Part shown: one piece after another, positions 31,382 to 46,800 of the stretch | Layout: every line of letters starts with the position of its first letter | Position numbering within the stretch: position 1 is the stretch's first letter | DNA from: Homalodisca vitripennis | Taxonomy: Eukaryota; Arthropoda; Insecta; Hemiptera; Cicadellidae | Assembly (NCBI RefSeq): GCF_021130785.1 | Contig: NC_060207.1 | Location: forward strand, 192,594,001-192,658,000 | Direction of reading: 5' to 3' | DNA length: 64,000 nt | Position numbers and translations under genes: made by a program | Notes under the pieces: model-generated | Database searches by the model: none | Told to the model about the DNA's origin: nothing | The model's input: the letters and a program-made list of their open reading frames with translations, nothing else

Positions 31382-31499
31382 CCGTGTTCTGAGACAACCC
31401 ATCGTCCTCATCGCCTCCACCCGCTTCAACCTCATCTTCTGCCTGCTCGCTCCACTCACTGATAACTCCATCTACAACAACCCATACATTAATCCTTGA
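31382..31499. other. Possible cellular exon, strand uncertain
   Basis: A C-rich, low-AT island. On the plus strand it follows a good splice acceptor (pyrimidine-rich run ending 'cttccccag' at 31381). It reads 38 codons with strong C-ending codon bias, containing 'VLIASTRFNLIFCLLAPL', to TGA 31497-31499. On the minus strand an acceptor-like 'agattttcgcag' (about 31510) precedes an acidic frame ('DEVEAGGGDEDDG'). That frame stays open to about 31179 and meets a donor-like 'ggtaaggt'. Composition supports coding but I cannot choose the strand, and no protein family is recognised. Confidence 0.35.
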
Positions 31500-31599
31500 A
31501 GACCCTGCTGCGAAAATCTATAAATTGAAGATGAAAATCAAGTGTCTAAAAACAGGATATCAGAAGTTATTAAACCACATGATTGAATAAGATACTCGT

Positions 31600-31825
31600 T
31601 GCTTGAATTTACTAATGAAATCTGCACGGTTAACATTCCGCCTCGCGACGACCGGACCGCCGGCATTTCCGCGACGGTGGACGTGGTGTCCAATGGGAAA
31701 CGGTTCCCAGTTTGCCTCAGGACGCTGCGCAAGCGGCCGGTGTTGTGGCCTCTGGTGTGCAGTGTGACCTTCCGAGGCAATCCACGATCCAGCAGTGCAT
31801 TGAGCATAACGAGCTTCTGAGTAGT
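31600..31825. other. CpG-rich island, possible exon
   Basis: Strikingly GC- and CpG-rich against its surroundings ('cgcctcgcgacgaccggacc'). It is open in a plus frame (31599-31820, 'DVVSNGKRFPVCLRTLRKRP') and in a minus frame (31538-31807, 'GNRFPLDTTSTVAEMPAV'). It could be an exon, a CpG-island promoter or horizontally acquired DNA. No domain is recognised on either strand. Confidence 0.3.
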
Positions 31826-31830
31826 TTAAA

Positions 31831-34800
31831 ACATCTTCGGAAGTACTTGACGCTGAAAATCAGTCTCAAAAGCTACGGCTAAGGACTTTTGAATGTGGGG
31901 GCTCAAGTCAGGGACAGTCATGGACAGTGGTTAAGAACAAGAAAGAAGGCCAACCGGTAACAACGACTAATCAATATTAAGTACTGTCGTCTTAAAAATT
32001 TAGTATAATATTCTGTTCATACAAATGTTGTGAAATGAACTAAATGATCGTTTATTAATATATAATATAATATAAATGATTAATTCACTGTGCAAGCGTT
32101 CATTGATATGAGAAGGAAAATTCTCGAATAAAAATATTTCTCGTAAAGTGATAGTATTTTAATAACAAAGCTTGGATGCAAACTGTGTTACTATTAACTT
32201 ATAAGCAGGTTCAGTATAATACTTTATTATAAATCTTTGTACTTGTGGGTTCCTGCTAAGTGGGTAGCATAATAGTAGTTTCTTCTGACTATAGTGATAT
32301 TTTGAATGAATTGGTTTATAGCAGTACATTCTAAAATACTGTGCAGGTATTTCTAAGTGTTTTGGAACAATGACCTGTCCATCCTTGTTTTATAAACAAT
32401 AAACGAACTGTTATTTATAATAAAACACAGTTGACCTAAAAACAGTAAAAATGTTACAGTAGATTAAGCATCCAGATGTGAAACAGAAATCCCGGTAAAG
32501 CTGATAGGATTATATCATCATCGCAACTTGTGTTAGCATAATAGTTTACGTAAAATATATTTTTAAAGACTACGCTTATATAATTTTAATTAGTTTTAAG
32601 ATGAAATTGCAGGAGTACGCTAAATCTCGTGCCATAAACAGATTTTTCTGATATGGCATGCAAATTTATGTAGCATACAATAAGTGCAGCATAAATATGT
32701 AAACCTTTGCATGTGCTTATTTTGTTTGCAATTTTATTTATTCTGTGAATTTCTCTTCAATATAGTTCCAAAAAGATCAATGTAAAAATCAATGTAATAA
32801 TGTAATAATCAATGTAAATATTTACTAACGCTTATATAATACCAAAAAGTCGCATGCACTATTATCAAACCCAATGTTGCTTAGATAAAATTAAGCTTCA
32901 TGAAAAATTTGAAGTCTAAAGGTCAGTTCTTTCTCGAGATATCGTTTGGAAACACAGCAATTTAATGTTTCTAGGTTTTAGATCCTACGCTAACACTCAG
33001 CCAAGGAGAGTTAGATTCATAAGTCATACTCACTATGTTATAGAAATGAGATTTAGCCTTGTAACTATGCTATATAAAATAACTAGAAAGTAGAAAGTTC
33101 TATTTAATAAAAAAAACATTGCTAAAGCTGCAAAACCAGAAAACCCCAAACACACATAATGTTCAATATCCTAAAAGAGCGATCTAATATATTATTTTTC
33201 TCTCACTGATTCGATAATAAAAGTAATAATCAATTTGTATACATTCAAAGTCAAAAGTATTCACCAATATCTTAAAGAATGCTGAAAGTTTTTCCCACAA
33301 TCAAATCTAATTTTAATATTTTGGTTTACCAACAGAGCAATCGATTATCTGGGAGGGATCCAGGTGCTTCCGACGTAAACACCACGTTGACACCACCGGT
33401 TTCCCCCTTCTACGGGTCATTTGCTTTACATTGTGGGAAAAGGCTTTTATTTAAATTTACCTTACCCACTGGGGAATTAGTGCATAATGTAGTTGTTGAT
33501 TTTTGGTCAAACCTATGCAGCAATACGGATTTATTATCCCCCAACACAATTTTAACCTTCTCTGTTTTTCTTATTTATTTAATGAGTAAGCTTCATGTAC
33601 TAAATAAGACCTATATGTTTAGCAAAATAAAACGAGTTTTATTTCCCAGCCCTACATTTGATAAATTCGATAACAAACATAGATGGTATTAAGATATAGT
33701 ATGATTAAAGTTACATTAGATAATGATTTTTGAATAATAATTTTTACTAACGGCTACTAAGTGATCAGTGACCATATGTCAACTAAGTGACCATATGTCC
33801 AGATTGAAATAGTGTATTGAAAGTTATCATAATGTTTAAGGTCAATGTATCGGGTCAATTTTTAAGGACATTTTTAATTGATAAGAAGAACCCAAGAAAG
33901 TTCCGCCCAATGTTGCTTTGGTTGCTTCATTAAGTACCTTCAAAGGGTTTCCAGATTCTATCTGCTATAACTGATTGTCAATTCTATTTTGTCAATTCAC
34001 ATCCCAGCTTTCGTCCAATATGGAGAAAAGAACGGGTATCTATGCACCTTCAAATGCCGTTACCATTTATTCTTCTTAAATGTGTCACTGAATGTAAGAA
34101 ATGCCACCATGAGAATACATGGCAATATCAGTGAAGCGGTGGTAGTCTCCAAGATAATAATGTCGGATAGGTGTTAAATGTAATGATGTGATAGAAATAT
34201 TCTATAGAAATAAAAATTTAATTACGCCATCCAGATCTATGAATGATAAATATTTTAATTTTTGAGATAAATATATGAAATAACCACAAGTCTACACATA
34301 ATAATAATTTGTGTTTCCAATTAGAACACCACAAAATGAGAATCATTGTGTTAATAAAACTACACAGGTTAGGAGTTTTATGAAAGTTGTTGCACAGCGT
34401 TACTACTGAGCATTATGTGAACAGAAGTATGAAAATAACGAAACACATAGGGCAAATCCTAACGGGAACAAATCCAGCTACCGCTGTACTTCGGAGACAA
34501 AACATCTCAACTAATCTCATAAAACGCAGCTGTTTCCCAGCTGCTCATACATGTCTATAACCGATAAGTGGTTCTTTGGTCGGCTTTGTTTTCATAATGG
34601 CGATAATGACGTATTGAGTATTGGGTTTATCCTTCAGTACTTGGACTACCTAAAACAGCCTTACTTTCCTTTTATTCTCTAAAAGTTCAGATTTATTAGC
34701 GCTTTTAAACTGCGCTTACCATCCCAAATTCAATCTAAATATCAAGATAATTATGCCTGATTTCTTATACAATACATGTAATTCTGACTAATTTATTAGG

Positions 34801-37800
34801 ATACTCTTTGAAAGCATATATAAATGGAAATTGGAAGATCGTGTACACAACTAAAAAACTTTTGACGGAAAAGTATAAAAGGTTATAACTAAGAGATTCA
34901 GTCTTGTTACGGTACCTATTTAATTTTATACTTACCAATAACTCTAAGCGCACAAGATTTGAAGTTATATAGAAAGCCGATGTACATTGACATAAGTTAC
35001 GGGTACAATAATATTCCAGGCTTTACATTCAAACTTCACAACCTTCTCGAACCTTCCCGCCTTAGATCTTCTCGGATGGTTATACTTGTTCTTCCCTCTA
35101 CTTTTCAGGGCCAAAGCAACCTTGTAAATGAGTACTGTAGTGAACCTGTGAAAAGGTAAATGTCATAAGTATGAAAGAGTTCTAATTCTTCCCGACGTTT
35201 TTATTGTAGTATATTTTTAATTTTCCGACATACGTGTAATATAATTACGATCTTTTAATAGCTCTTGAGTGTATAGTTTTGTACATACGAACATACGTGG
35301 AGTTTGTTTCAGGTGGTAGATGGTTTTTGAAGGTAACAGGATTTTAAAGAAACTTTGCTATGACAATAAATAAATATATTAAAATAACGGTAAAACTAGA
35401 TCTTGAGATCTGCAATTAATAAGATTAATTACGAATTAATACGAGTCGTGTACATCATTACGGGAATAATTATGTACACAATTCATACAGTAGTTCTTAA
35501 TAAATTAATACTAAATATGGTGCAGAGACAGTATTTACCCATAACTTGGTTGAGTTCCTTAGTCAGTCTCATTCAGTCATTTGCATTGTGGCGTTTTATT
35601 TAGGGTTTTTTTATAAAATAGAATAAAACAGATACATTTTGAAACGTTTTACATGAATTTTAAGCAATATTTATTATTTTTTGTTTATAAATACCTTTTA
35701 AGATTTCATGATGATGGCTGTTTAGAATGATATAAGTATACAATTAAACAGTTATAAGTCCATATGCTTACAATCATTATACAGTTTTCATTGTAAATTA
35801 GTAATCAAGTTTTTATTAGAAATGTATATGCTTATACAATTTTCTTTTCTTGTTAGGTATTAAGATTATGAAGTTTTTAAGTGTTTTTTGTCTCCATTAC
35901 ATCAGTATGCATATGAGTACTGTTCACGACAGTCATGTGCGAATTAAACTCTTAAAGTAATAATGCATCTTCAATTTGATATTTAGAGATGACGGCTACA
36001 TACAAAATCTACATTTCTTCCGAATGAGACGGAAAAGGATATTGAGCCGGAAACAAATATATATATATATTAAGCCTACTTTAGAAACATGGTATCTGGA
36101 ATAATTGTAATGTGTATTAAGTGTTTCCCCCACCCTTCCTCCATATGTGAAAATAGGACTTTGAACTGACCGAAATGTATAAGAAATTTCCTGACCTTTC
36201 AATGGAGGAGATTGTGTATCAAACAATGATTTTTAAGGCTAATTAATTATGAGACTATACTAGTATGAAATGAATAATACGATTATTTTAAACATATTTT
36301 TCGGCAATAAAAACAATTATGTTTACCACTATAATATGCACTGACACAATGAATATAATAGACACTTTATTTCCAGAAATCATCTGTATTTCTTCCATGT
36401 TAAATAAATACATTTTACTGGCACAAAAAGTTATGTAACTGAGAGGCTTTAATTAAACACTCCAGTTGGCTTATATTCAAGTAGCAGACAATGCCGGATA
36501 GCGTTATAAATTAGTGGACATTTTTCTCTGTCTCAGCCTTTTGCATAATTAATCAACATCTTCAATATTATTTTCCTCCTCATAAAACCAGCGTTGACAA
36601 GGGAACAGAGCGTGGTTGGTAGAATCTAGACTAAAGAAGAGTGTCTTTTAAATAAAGATGTCTCAATAACAGCAGGACTAATTGGGCTAATTTCTTTTTA
36701 ATATTAATTCATATCCAAGGAAGGTTTTAATGAACAAATAAATTTAAAACGTTTCTCAAAATGTGTTTTAATTTAGAAAGTAACATTTATGTTTCACAAT
36801 CCAAACTAAACAGCTGTTTACACATTCAGCTGAAGTTAGACGTTGAAGAAGCTAAACATTTCTTTAAATTTAATTAAAACCTTTAAGTATGCTTGATCAG
36901 TTAAGTAGTGATATTAAAATAGCAAACACTACATTTTACTCCAAATTGCAACAAGTTATTTATGAAATTCTCTAGTACATTGGAAGTATAAATTAAAAGT
37001 TGATATAATCCCATCATAATAAACAAAAAAGTGTATCACTGAATGATGGCAAATGTCCTGAAAATTTATGTTTCCTTCACAATCCTCCCATTGTCAAAAA
37101 CGTTTTTAAAACAAAGAAAAGGTATTCGAAACTGTTTGGCCTCCACCACAAATTACTAAAATTGGAAGTCAACTAGAAAGAGACACTTTTTGACTAACGT
37201 AGGTTATTGAGACCTGCTAATATATAAATATAGAATGATCGGGCAATATTGCAAAACCTACTTTACTTATAAATATCATTCAATTCAATCAAAAACGTTT
37301 GCACGCGCAAAACTTAGGCTAATATAAAAGGTAGTTTCAAATTATATTAAACTCTGACCCTGTTAGAATTGAACAGTAAAATAATATTTACATGATATAT
37401 GCCTAATTCAGGTTAAAATATCATAGGCCTCCATCATATTTCATTATAAGTGCTTTCACTAAGATGGCTACGGGCTTGCGGGTGAAGCCGCGGGTAACTG
37501 CTAGTCGTTAATAAATGTATTCAAGTATAAACAGTTTGAATGCAGTATAATAAGTGTATTAAACAACGTTACCCTTTAATAAAACAATATGAATAGGTTT
37601 GACAGTAGAGGTGGTAGAAATGAATCTTATGGTTAAAGTAAAGGAGGAACAGTAGTGTAAGGTGGTGGTTATGGAATGGTGGAGATCACATTGATTTATT
37701 TAAAAGGCTTTTAGTGATATATTGGGAGGATATTCCTTTTTGTCGTAGTATATTTTACTACCTTCGCTTTCATAGAATGAAACTGTGCTATGTTGAATGC

Positions 37801-40800
37801 GACTATCAAAGCCACCGGGCCTGTACGGGTTCAGGTAATTCACCCAACTCACCCACGTGTGGGTGACAGGTAAATTATCTCGTAAGCAATATTTATGCAT
37901 CATCCTATTATTTCCTTTTTTTTATTTATACTCATATGTTATAGTCCCTTACTTAACTCGTAATAACCCAGTGTTGTCAGTAGTATGGACAGTATTAACA
38001 CACTTATGTAGTATCTGTGCTTTAAAATCTGGGCCGTCAAGGGTTAAATACCATTTTTAAAATTATTTTACTAAATACGTAAAAAATATATTTAAGGATA
38101 AATAAAGCCGTCACATTGAGCATCAATATTTGTCCACGAAACAATACACGCAACATGTTTTCAGTGCAAAGTCCAAACACCGGTGTAAAATACATAGAGA
38201 TGCTCGCTGACAGAGATGCTCGTGTAAATAGATTCTATCGTTTACTGTGACAGGTGTCAAATAAGCTGTCGGATCTTTGCTAGTCACTGAAGCATTCTTC
38301 AATGTATTTAAGTTAAGTAAATAGGATAGAATGGAGATTTCTTTTAAAAAGTAGAAAAATTCTCTATTAGAAGGTTTTTTGAGTTAATCATATCTTTTTT
38401 GTATCGAAGGCATTTTTATTTAAAAAAAAAACAAAAAACAACATGTTCTGCACCATTTCAAATCATGGACTATACATATGTGAAGAAAACGATTTTGTGA
38501 AACTAATCGTCAGTGTTTTATTGATCGTGCTTCCTTGAAATAGGATTAAAAATACTTTTTAAAATGTTCAGAATAAGTTAAAACATAAAAAATGAATACA
38601 CAATCCAAGAAGAATATGTATCCTTACCCTCTCTCCTTTCCTCTATTAATCTTGATGAGGGCTCATAATTTTATACCATACAGGGTTTACCTTATCGCCG
38701 CTCCCATGTAATGCTTCTATCCCCTTACCCGTTAGGCAAATACCGCATCTTATAAAACTGTAGATTGTTGACAGGAGACTAACGTGTAGCGACAGTTCTA
38801 CATCGTAGTATGGAAGTACACTACCATCTATGGATACCGATCATTATTGACAGTTGCCTGTCCTAGAAGCGAAGTATATGTCACAAGGCAACCGAGAAGT
38901 AATACATTAAATTGAGGTAAGCATGGTCTTTTAAAACAACAGAGGTGGTTTGGTGATTCGGGCTCCTCATGCTCCGTCTATGGTATATTATGTTTATTCA
39001 AACCTATCCAGTTGCTGGTTATAATGAATCTACCCATTGTATTCTGGTCGAGGTGTACAAGATATATAAAGACCTTCGGCATGAAAAAGACCTCTGCTGT
39101 AATGCCAATTTTGAAATCTTTTAGTCAAATTCTAGGAATCTGTTAGACATGAGGATTAATGTGTACGTGCTTATTCCTGCAACTACCGAGCTTTGTGGGT
39201 TTAGTGTTTCTAATAAAGTTTTCCTATACAGTCATGGGAAAATACATATATAGCATAGCGTGAGAGTTTGTCCTCAGCTTGAAATTACCATTAGTAAACA
39301 AGCAACGATAAAAGGATGTTATAGGATTTGAAATTTAGAAAGAAGAAGGTACGGATAGTTGCAGAGACGAAGGTTCTGGGAGGAAAATTAAAGTTGGCAA
39401 GATAGAGATAGAACTGAACACAGGCAGTCTCTATGACCAGCCACGAAGACTTAAAGTCCAAATCAAAGGGAAAGAAGGGACGAGATTAGGAAATAAAAAC
39501 CTCCGGCAGCAGGAAAATTTCGAGGGCAGAGGGAATGATACAGTAGCTATAGATGAGAGTAGTCGATAGACCTCTGAAAAAACGGATTTGGTGCCGGCTT
39601 CTGCTACGAGATGGAGGAAATAGACAGAGGTATTTTGAAAAGTCTATTTGCAATAAAGAACACCAACTTAATTAATGAAGAAAGAACTATTGCAAGTCTT
39701 TATAAACACAGCTAGAGAATGAATAGGAAAGAAACAAGAAAGTGTCAATTATTTTACATGTTTATAAACATAGTCTGTCTGGTTTGTAACTCCTTGCATT
39801 TTACAGCCCAGTACATAAAGATTGAGTGCCATAAATAAAACTACCTTCCTGTCACACCACAACCCTCTCTCCATACCACTGCACGTATGTTCACTCTTTG
39901 GGAAATAGTATTGTGCATATTACTTATAAATTTATGCAATAATATTAGTTGGCTATGTATTTTATCAAGTTTTCAGCTGACTATAATATATGTATTGGTT
40001 CGCTTAATAATATCACTTATGAAACATTAATGTTATGATTGTAATATGTTGTATTGAAAGATTAAAAATGCGAAAATTAGCTGTAATGAGCCTACATTCA
40101 CTATGTATTAAACTTAATTTATTTTAATATTTTACTTGTTTAAAAACAAGTAATTAATGAACAAGTGTCAGTGAAATCTCTACATATAAAAAGAAAACAT
40201 CACTCATACATCACTAATTCTCCAACTTCCCTATATTTTAGAACATTGAATTTTGGCTTACGTATTCCTCAAGACTGAAGTAGAATAACTAAGTTTTGTA
40301 ATGATCAAACATCCATAGGGGCTAAATGGATTTGCATCCCCTAGAAGAACGCAATTCCGTAGAAAGAGTTTTTGTTCTTTTTATTGCAAAAAAAATGCTG
40401 TAATAAATCATTATTATTTCATTAACTTTGTTTAGTATATCAACTACTCAATGCTCTAAACAAAGGTGACGTTTGATCACACGTTTCTTGTGCTATTATA
40501 ATAAAAGATAAACATGAAAGTAACAAAGTATCTTTTCAGATGGAGTATATATTATTGAATCGTGGCTACAAGTCAAAATCATGGCATTTTCTTCTTCACG
40601 CACTGTACTTAAAATAAAAGCCAGAAAAAATTGTATCATACCTTTTGTACCTCTTAGATATAAAATCTGAAAAATATGTACCTGGAACAGATCTGATCTA
40701 CTTCAATTCAAATTTATCATAGATTTTCATTATGTTACGTTAAAATTGTTTTACTAAGACTACGACAACGGATTTAGGATTCCTCCAATCTGGCTTGAAA

Positions 40801-43800
40801 TATTTCAAATGCTACTGGAATTGTTGAGGATACCCATTCAAATGTTATAGAATGATGCTGATAAATCTACTTATTTTAATGGTACTCATGAACACTTCGT
40901 ACCCTCCAAGTTCAGGGCACCAAGACATCATTGTTTAAACTTTTAATTTATTCCAATTATTCTGGTATGGATCAGGAGATATTAATGTCTTGCAGTGACC
41001 ATCACTTATTTGCAGGAGTGTTTATTATGGCATTTAAAAAGAAATGCCTAAGAAGTACCTGCTACTAAATCAGAAATCACGTGGAAAGTGGTAACTATTA
41101 GTTGTAATATGTTAGAAAACACATTTTTGTGTAACTAAAAACACAGTTTTGTAGTTTTGATTGTTCAAATTAGAATTTGGAATTTAAAGCTAGTTGAAAA
41201 GGTCACTTTTAAATGTAGATATGTTTATAAGTATTTAAATAATACGTAATTTGTAATTAAACATAATTTAACAACAGATATGTCTGAGGACACTATAGAT
41301 AATCAATTGTTTTAATTGCTCAGTCAGATTTGAATAACACCTAAATAATTCGTAATCGTAATGTTAAAAACCGTTACAAATAATGAGCAATGACACTGAC
41401 CACATATTAATTACCACAGAATATTTGAACTGCGTTTGGAGCCCTAACACACCATTGTGCATTCGATGTGAGTATTGCAGTAATTGGCTTATTCATACTA
41501 CACACCATATGCACCTAATGCACGCTGTCTGAATTTCCAATTGCTCATCATACACACCTGGCACTCTTCTGGGGTTAAATAAACATCGTAGCATAGAATA
41601 AAACTTTAATCAGACCTTTAGGAGGAACAACTGGATTGATCCATCATCAGTAGGAAGGGCAACTTATTATTTAGTACGACCACTTTTATAGCATTATAAA
41701 CCATTAAGTAGACGTTGAGATATTTAGATATGTATTCTAAATCCAGTAGTTGTTGTATGATATCCGTGTTTGCAAATTTCTGAATCATTTCATTTTAGCC
41801 TTTGGATCATATATTCTTAAATTAATGTTTTTATGAATGTTTATTAGTACTGTCCCCGTATGTGAGCCCTCTTTGTTTTATGTTAAGAAACGTTCCTGAA
41901 TTTATAACTAACAAAAATGAATGTTATTACAGTAGGGGCCACGAAAGAATGCAGTTGGCACAATACGTCGAATGTATGTATCACCACGCAGCACTGCAGC
42001 CAACACACACCTTTATCACAGTGTTGTACTTTACAACCCTTAAACTAACGTAGTTGATTAGTTGGCAAGTACTTGTTGCCTGCTCCAAGGTCACGGGCTA
42101 AAGAGGCTCCTCCCTCAACTGCACTCTCTGGTGGTCCCTACTGTAGGCATTCCAACTTTGATAGTGTCGCATATCTGGTCTAATACATTTTTATTTAAGG
42201 AAATATGTAACACTGCGAATCGCTCAGATTTACTGTAATAAGCTATTAAACTAGGAAATTCAAAACGTGAATTACTAGAATAATAATATGTCCTAAACAT
42301 TCCTGACAGCATTTGACTAGCATTTTAGGAAAAAACGCAGAAAAATATTGGCATAAATAAGACGGTGATGATAAAAAATATTATACAATGTTCTTCAATG
42401 TTCTAATCTAATACAATGTCTGAGTTTTCCTCCGTAAGAAGAATGATAAACCTTTTGCATTTTATGCAAAATTTATTCTTGCACCCTTCTTCTTGGATCG
42501 CCTCGATATGGAAGAGTCTCATTTAAAAGATATAATTATTACACATCAAGTGATTTTTACTTTTTGTGAAGTGGACACTTTTCTGTATGTAAAAAATAAA
42601 GTATAAAAAAGTTTCTTAATTATTTATAAAAGTATCGAAAAATAAATAAAAATAATACAATTAAAACGAAGAGCGTAAAACTGCAATGGGTTTGCCATTG
42701 TTCTTATGGTAAAAAACGCCAGGGTAAATTTACTATAGCCAGCTCCTAATAATTTACCTAAATAAGCCCATATACATATACATTTCATATCCACGTATGT
42801 TATTTTGACACACTTCAATAGTTATTGCACGTAATAAAATACAATAAAATTGAGGTTCTACATTATTAAAACTGTGTGTGTGTCCATGTATGTTATTTTA
42901 ACACATGAAATATTTATAGCATGTAATAAAATACAACGGTATAAGGTTCTGAACAAAGCACAAAGTTATACAGATTAATAAACACGAAAGAGATACTGGA
43001 TCAGCTGTTAATTAGCCAAGAGGGAGAAAAATGTTTTATACCCCCTCGTACAATCTCCTGAGAGCTGTAAATCCACATCCCGTTCAGGTAACCTTGTTCC
43101 AGATACAAAGAATACCTCCTCACACCGTACTTTTGAAACTAAGTTTAATTCTATGCTACTTTTACTATATATTCCTGAAACAAGTTACGTATTGTTAAGT
43201 GAAAATGTAGCTTTGTACTATGGTGCTTGCCATAAAGTTGTGTATATATACTGTACACACGGAAGTATTGTATGCCATTGCGTCCTTTTATAATCATTGT
43301 AATGGGAGTAAAATGTTAATTTAAAATATGTTTCTATCATAAGAATAACCAAATTAGATAAGATTTTATACGTAAATCCACTTTATTAATGTAGTTAATA
43401 ACTCTCTGCTAACATTAATAGATTTCGGTTTCCCATTCGTTTGGATTGGATCATCTGGTTTATATCTGTGGATTTTGCTGTGATATTAGTCTAGTTCACA
43501 AGAACCAAGTGTAGTTTAACCATTTGAGATGATTTTATTAGTCTTCATTCACGAATATAAGTACTTAAAGCCTATTAAAAATAACTACAATGATTACTGA
43601 ACATGGAATACTAATATTCAATACACTTAAGGAAAAATAATGTGGTCTTGACGGTTTTGTTACATTAGTAGCACATCGTTTTGCGTGTCGTACTTAACGA
43701 GTGGGCTTATACGATTTCACATATTCTGTGTTAGTTGTTAGTAAATTAAAATTAAAATTAAAAAATGAACAATTAAGAAACAGAAAGAGAAAATGAAAGG

Positions 43801-46800
43801 ATTAAAAGTTATAGGGTAGGTGCCAGAAACATTGATATCTTATCATAAGTATAATTTAATTATACAGGATGTGTGGTTAGAGTATACGATCATACAAATC
43901 TATTGATGTAATTAAATCGTAATTATAAATTTGTGACTCTACTGGGCATTTAATTCGCAAGACCATATCTAATAATCATGCTCAACGAGTATATTTTCTT
44001 TATCTTCATGCGAGTTCTTTTCTTTAATTCTACTCCCGAGACAGAATTACTTTAATGATTTTATATCTCCACGAGGACAAAAACTCCACTTAACTCCACA
44101 AACACACTAATATAGGTTAACACACTAATACTTCGTTAACATAATACCGTTTTATTTTGTTAAAGTTAGGTGATTTGGACCATCAAGTTTCTCGCTACTT
44201 GAAAGACATCAGGTTTAGTTGAATTTAGAGGAAGGACAGTCGGTGGAAATATTCTTCAACGTTCTTTCATATGTAACAGGAAATATTTTGTGTACATACT
44301 AGGTAGAAATACGCCACATCACGTGTCGCATATCAGGCTTCACTGAGATTACTTTAGTTTAAAAATATATAGCTCATTTAATTCTTCAGATGTCTTGTGG
44401 TATAGAAAATAATTGATTATTACCTCTGGCAGGCAAAAGACAAGTTTTTTTCAGCCTTTCATGACGCTCAGTCAAATTCCATGGTTAGACATACCCTCTC
44501 ATAGAACTCATTATTGTGTGAAAGAAGAAGTGCAATGAAGAAATGAAATTTAGTGCAAAATTTAAAGTCTTCAAATGAAGCGTTTCTCGTCATATCCTGC
44601 CTGATTATATATTCACAATTTTGTTCATTAACAACGTTCCAGTGAGCTTAGAAGGGTACTACAATGCAAGAGTACTTTGAAGTCAGATCTTGTAACTGAC
44701 ATTGGACATGCGTTTCCCGTATATTTATTCCATTTACGCTGAATAAAAATTACATTTGTTAAAATGTCATAATGTTGCCATAAAGTGGATCAAACATACA
44801 ATGATAGGTTTGCAATCTCACTTATGTTAGTATTTCGAACTGTTGGGTGTAGTACAATGAAACAGGATTATCTTACAATGTAGGGTCACATCTTGTGAGC
44901 TTGGTGATACCTCTCATCTCATTATGACAAGAGTCTATTAGCTTTCAAGTCTGGCGTTGAGATAGTTTAGGTTTAGGGTAATGGAAGGAATTAACTACAA
45001 TTCCCAAAACGTTCTTCAGATAGTGAAAGATGTCTCTTTACTGAAGAAAGATAATGTCTCTAAAACTGCCTGATGTACTAAGATGAAATCAAGGCAAGAC
45101 ATGTATTTCTTTCAATCTCTAAATTTGATATAGTCACAGGAATATATGTGAAGTTCCACAATAACTGACCTTTAAGAGTCATAGACAGAACAATATTTAG
45201 GATCGTAGAAGGGTTGTGTCTGTATTAGTACGTTTGTTTACGGAGATTTCATTAGAAAGTATAGCAGGGTCTATCTCAGTCATCTCAACAATAATTCTCC
45301 ACAGTAGGCTAGACCTATCGATCCACCATTTTACCCCGATTTCTCGACATAGAGGTTAGTGATGTGCCTCTTCTGGTCATATTATGGGTGCCTTTATATA
45401 AACAACACACGGTTTTTGCCGTACTCTGTCTAGGATCACCTGGAAGTGGACTTTCCGGAGGGTTTTGTAAATATTAGGAGTTGGAAGCGAAGAAAAAATA
45501 CGTTGTAGGCACATCATTTTTAAATTGCATAATAAAAACTCCTGATAATAAGTGATGATACAGAGTGTTTTTTATTAGTATAAAAATGACTATTTAAAAC
45601 TTAGTATTAATCTAAATTAGTTATTTTGTATTTTTAATACATAAACACAATTTAATGGTAAGTAAGAAATGAATATAATTATATCAAAAGTATGTAGTTG
45701 TAAAAGAGTACAGTAAATTCAATTTTAGGAAATTTTTGTGATTTTTTCTGTTCATTTCTCCATCGCGTTTAAAGTAAGGAACAAAGGAAGTAATGACTCG
45801 CCATGATCACGCGGGAGCTGTGACTGACAACAACTGTTATTGACGAGCTGGACCATACGGTGTGGTGGGAGAGGGCTATTGTTTTTCTAAATATTAAAAA
45901 CTTTTATATTCTTCGTTTAAATGAGGCGATAATTGAGTCTTTGGAGGATTTGTTTCTTTTCTGTCAATGGTAACGCAATCTAATGAATACAAAATATTAT
46001 TTAAAAAAAATAACAGTTTCATATAAATGCCAGCGGTTATCCGTTGATTTGCTTCACAATATTATGTACACATCTCTAATAAACCAAGAAAATCCATACT
46101 ATCTGGATTAAGAGTCAATACAATTACTTTCAAATTGTATTGGTTTAACAAAAGTTATTTTTGGTAAGAAAAAATGTGAAATGATTAATGTAAGGACTAG
46201 ATATTACAGTAAGCAAAATGGAGCGTTTTAAGATTAGATTTATATACAGTAATAGCCTCAAAAATGGATTCAATTACTTTGAAATTTATGAAATGAGTTA
46301 CGGAAGTTTTTATATATTTTGAAGTATTATAAAGTATTAAATTAACTTTATAGTATTACATTTTATTACTAGTACTGCAATAAAGAAACAATATGTCATT
46401 ATGATCCAACTATATTTAATACTAGCAGTTACCCACGGCTTTACACGTGGTTCCCTTTGAATAACAGTTACATCCATATACTCTATAATGGCAGAACAAA
46501 CATTTCTGAAAATAATTTATTGCCATTGGTAGATATATCAATCTACTGATTCATTTCAGAATAATTGAATTTTATAAGGAAATTTTTGGGGCCTTAAATT
46601 TCTAAGAGTAAAAATTGTTCAAGAATGGTATTTACAAATGCATATAACATACACACATATTTAAAAACTTCTATAGTCTTTGAAGGAATAGCTCCAACAA
46701 TTTCAGTAAAACCGGAAGTATTTTAGGCCAGAGTGGGGAGTTAATATTAATCTTAGTGAGAGCACTTATATGTAATATAATAGTGTCCTATAATGGTTTT

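Noticed and set aside
33279..33692. 137-codon open frame, the longest in the AT-rich host DNA
   Set aside because: It covers an inverted copy of the dispersed repeat at 26600-26715, has no recognisable domain, and the same repeat elsewhere is not open.
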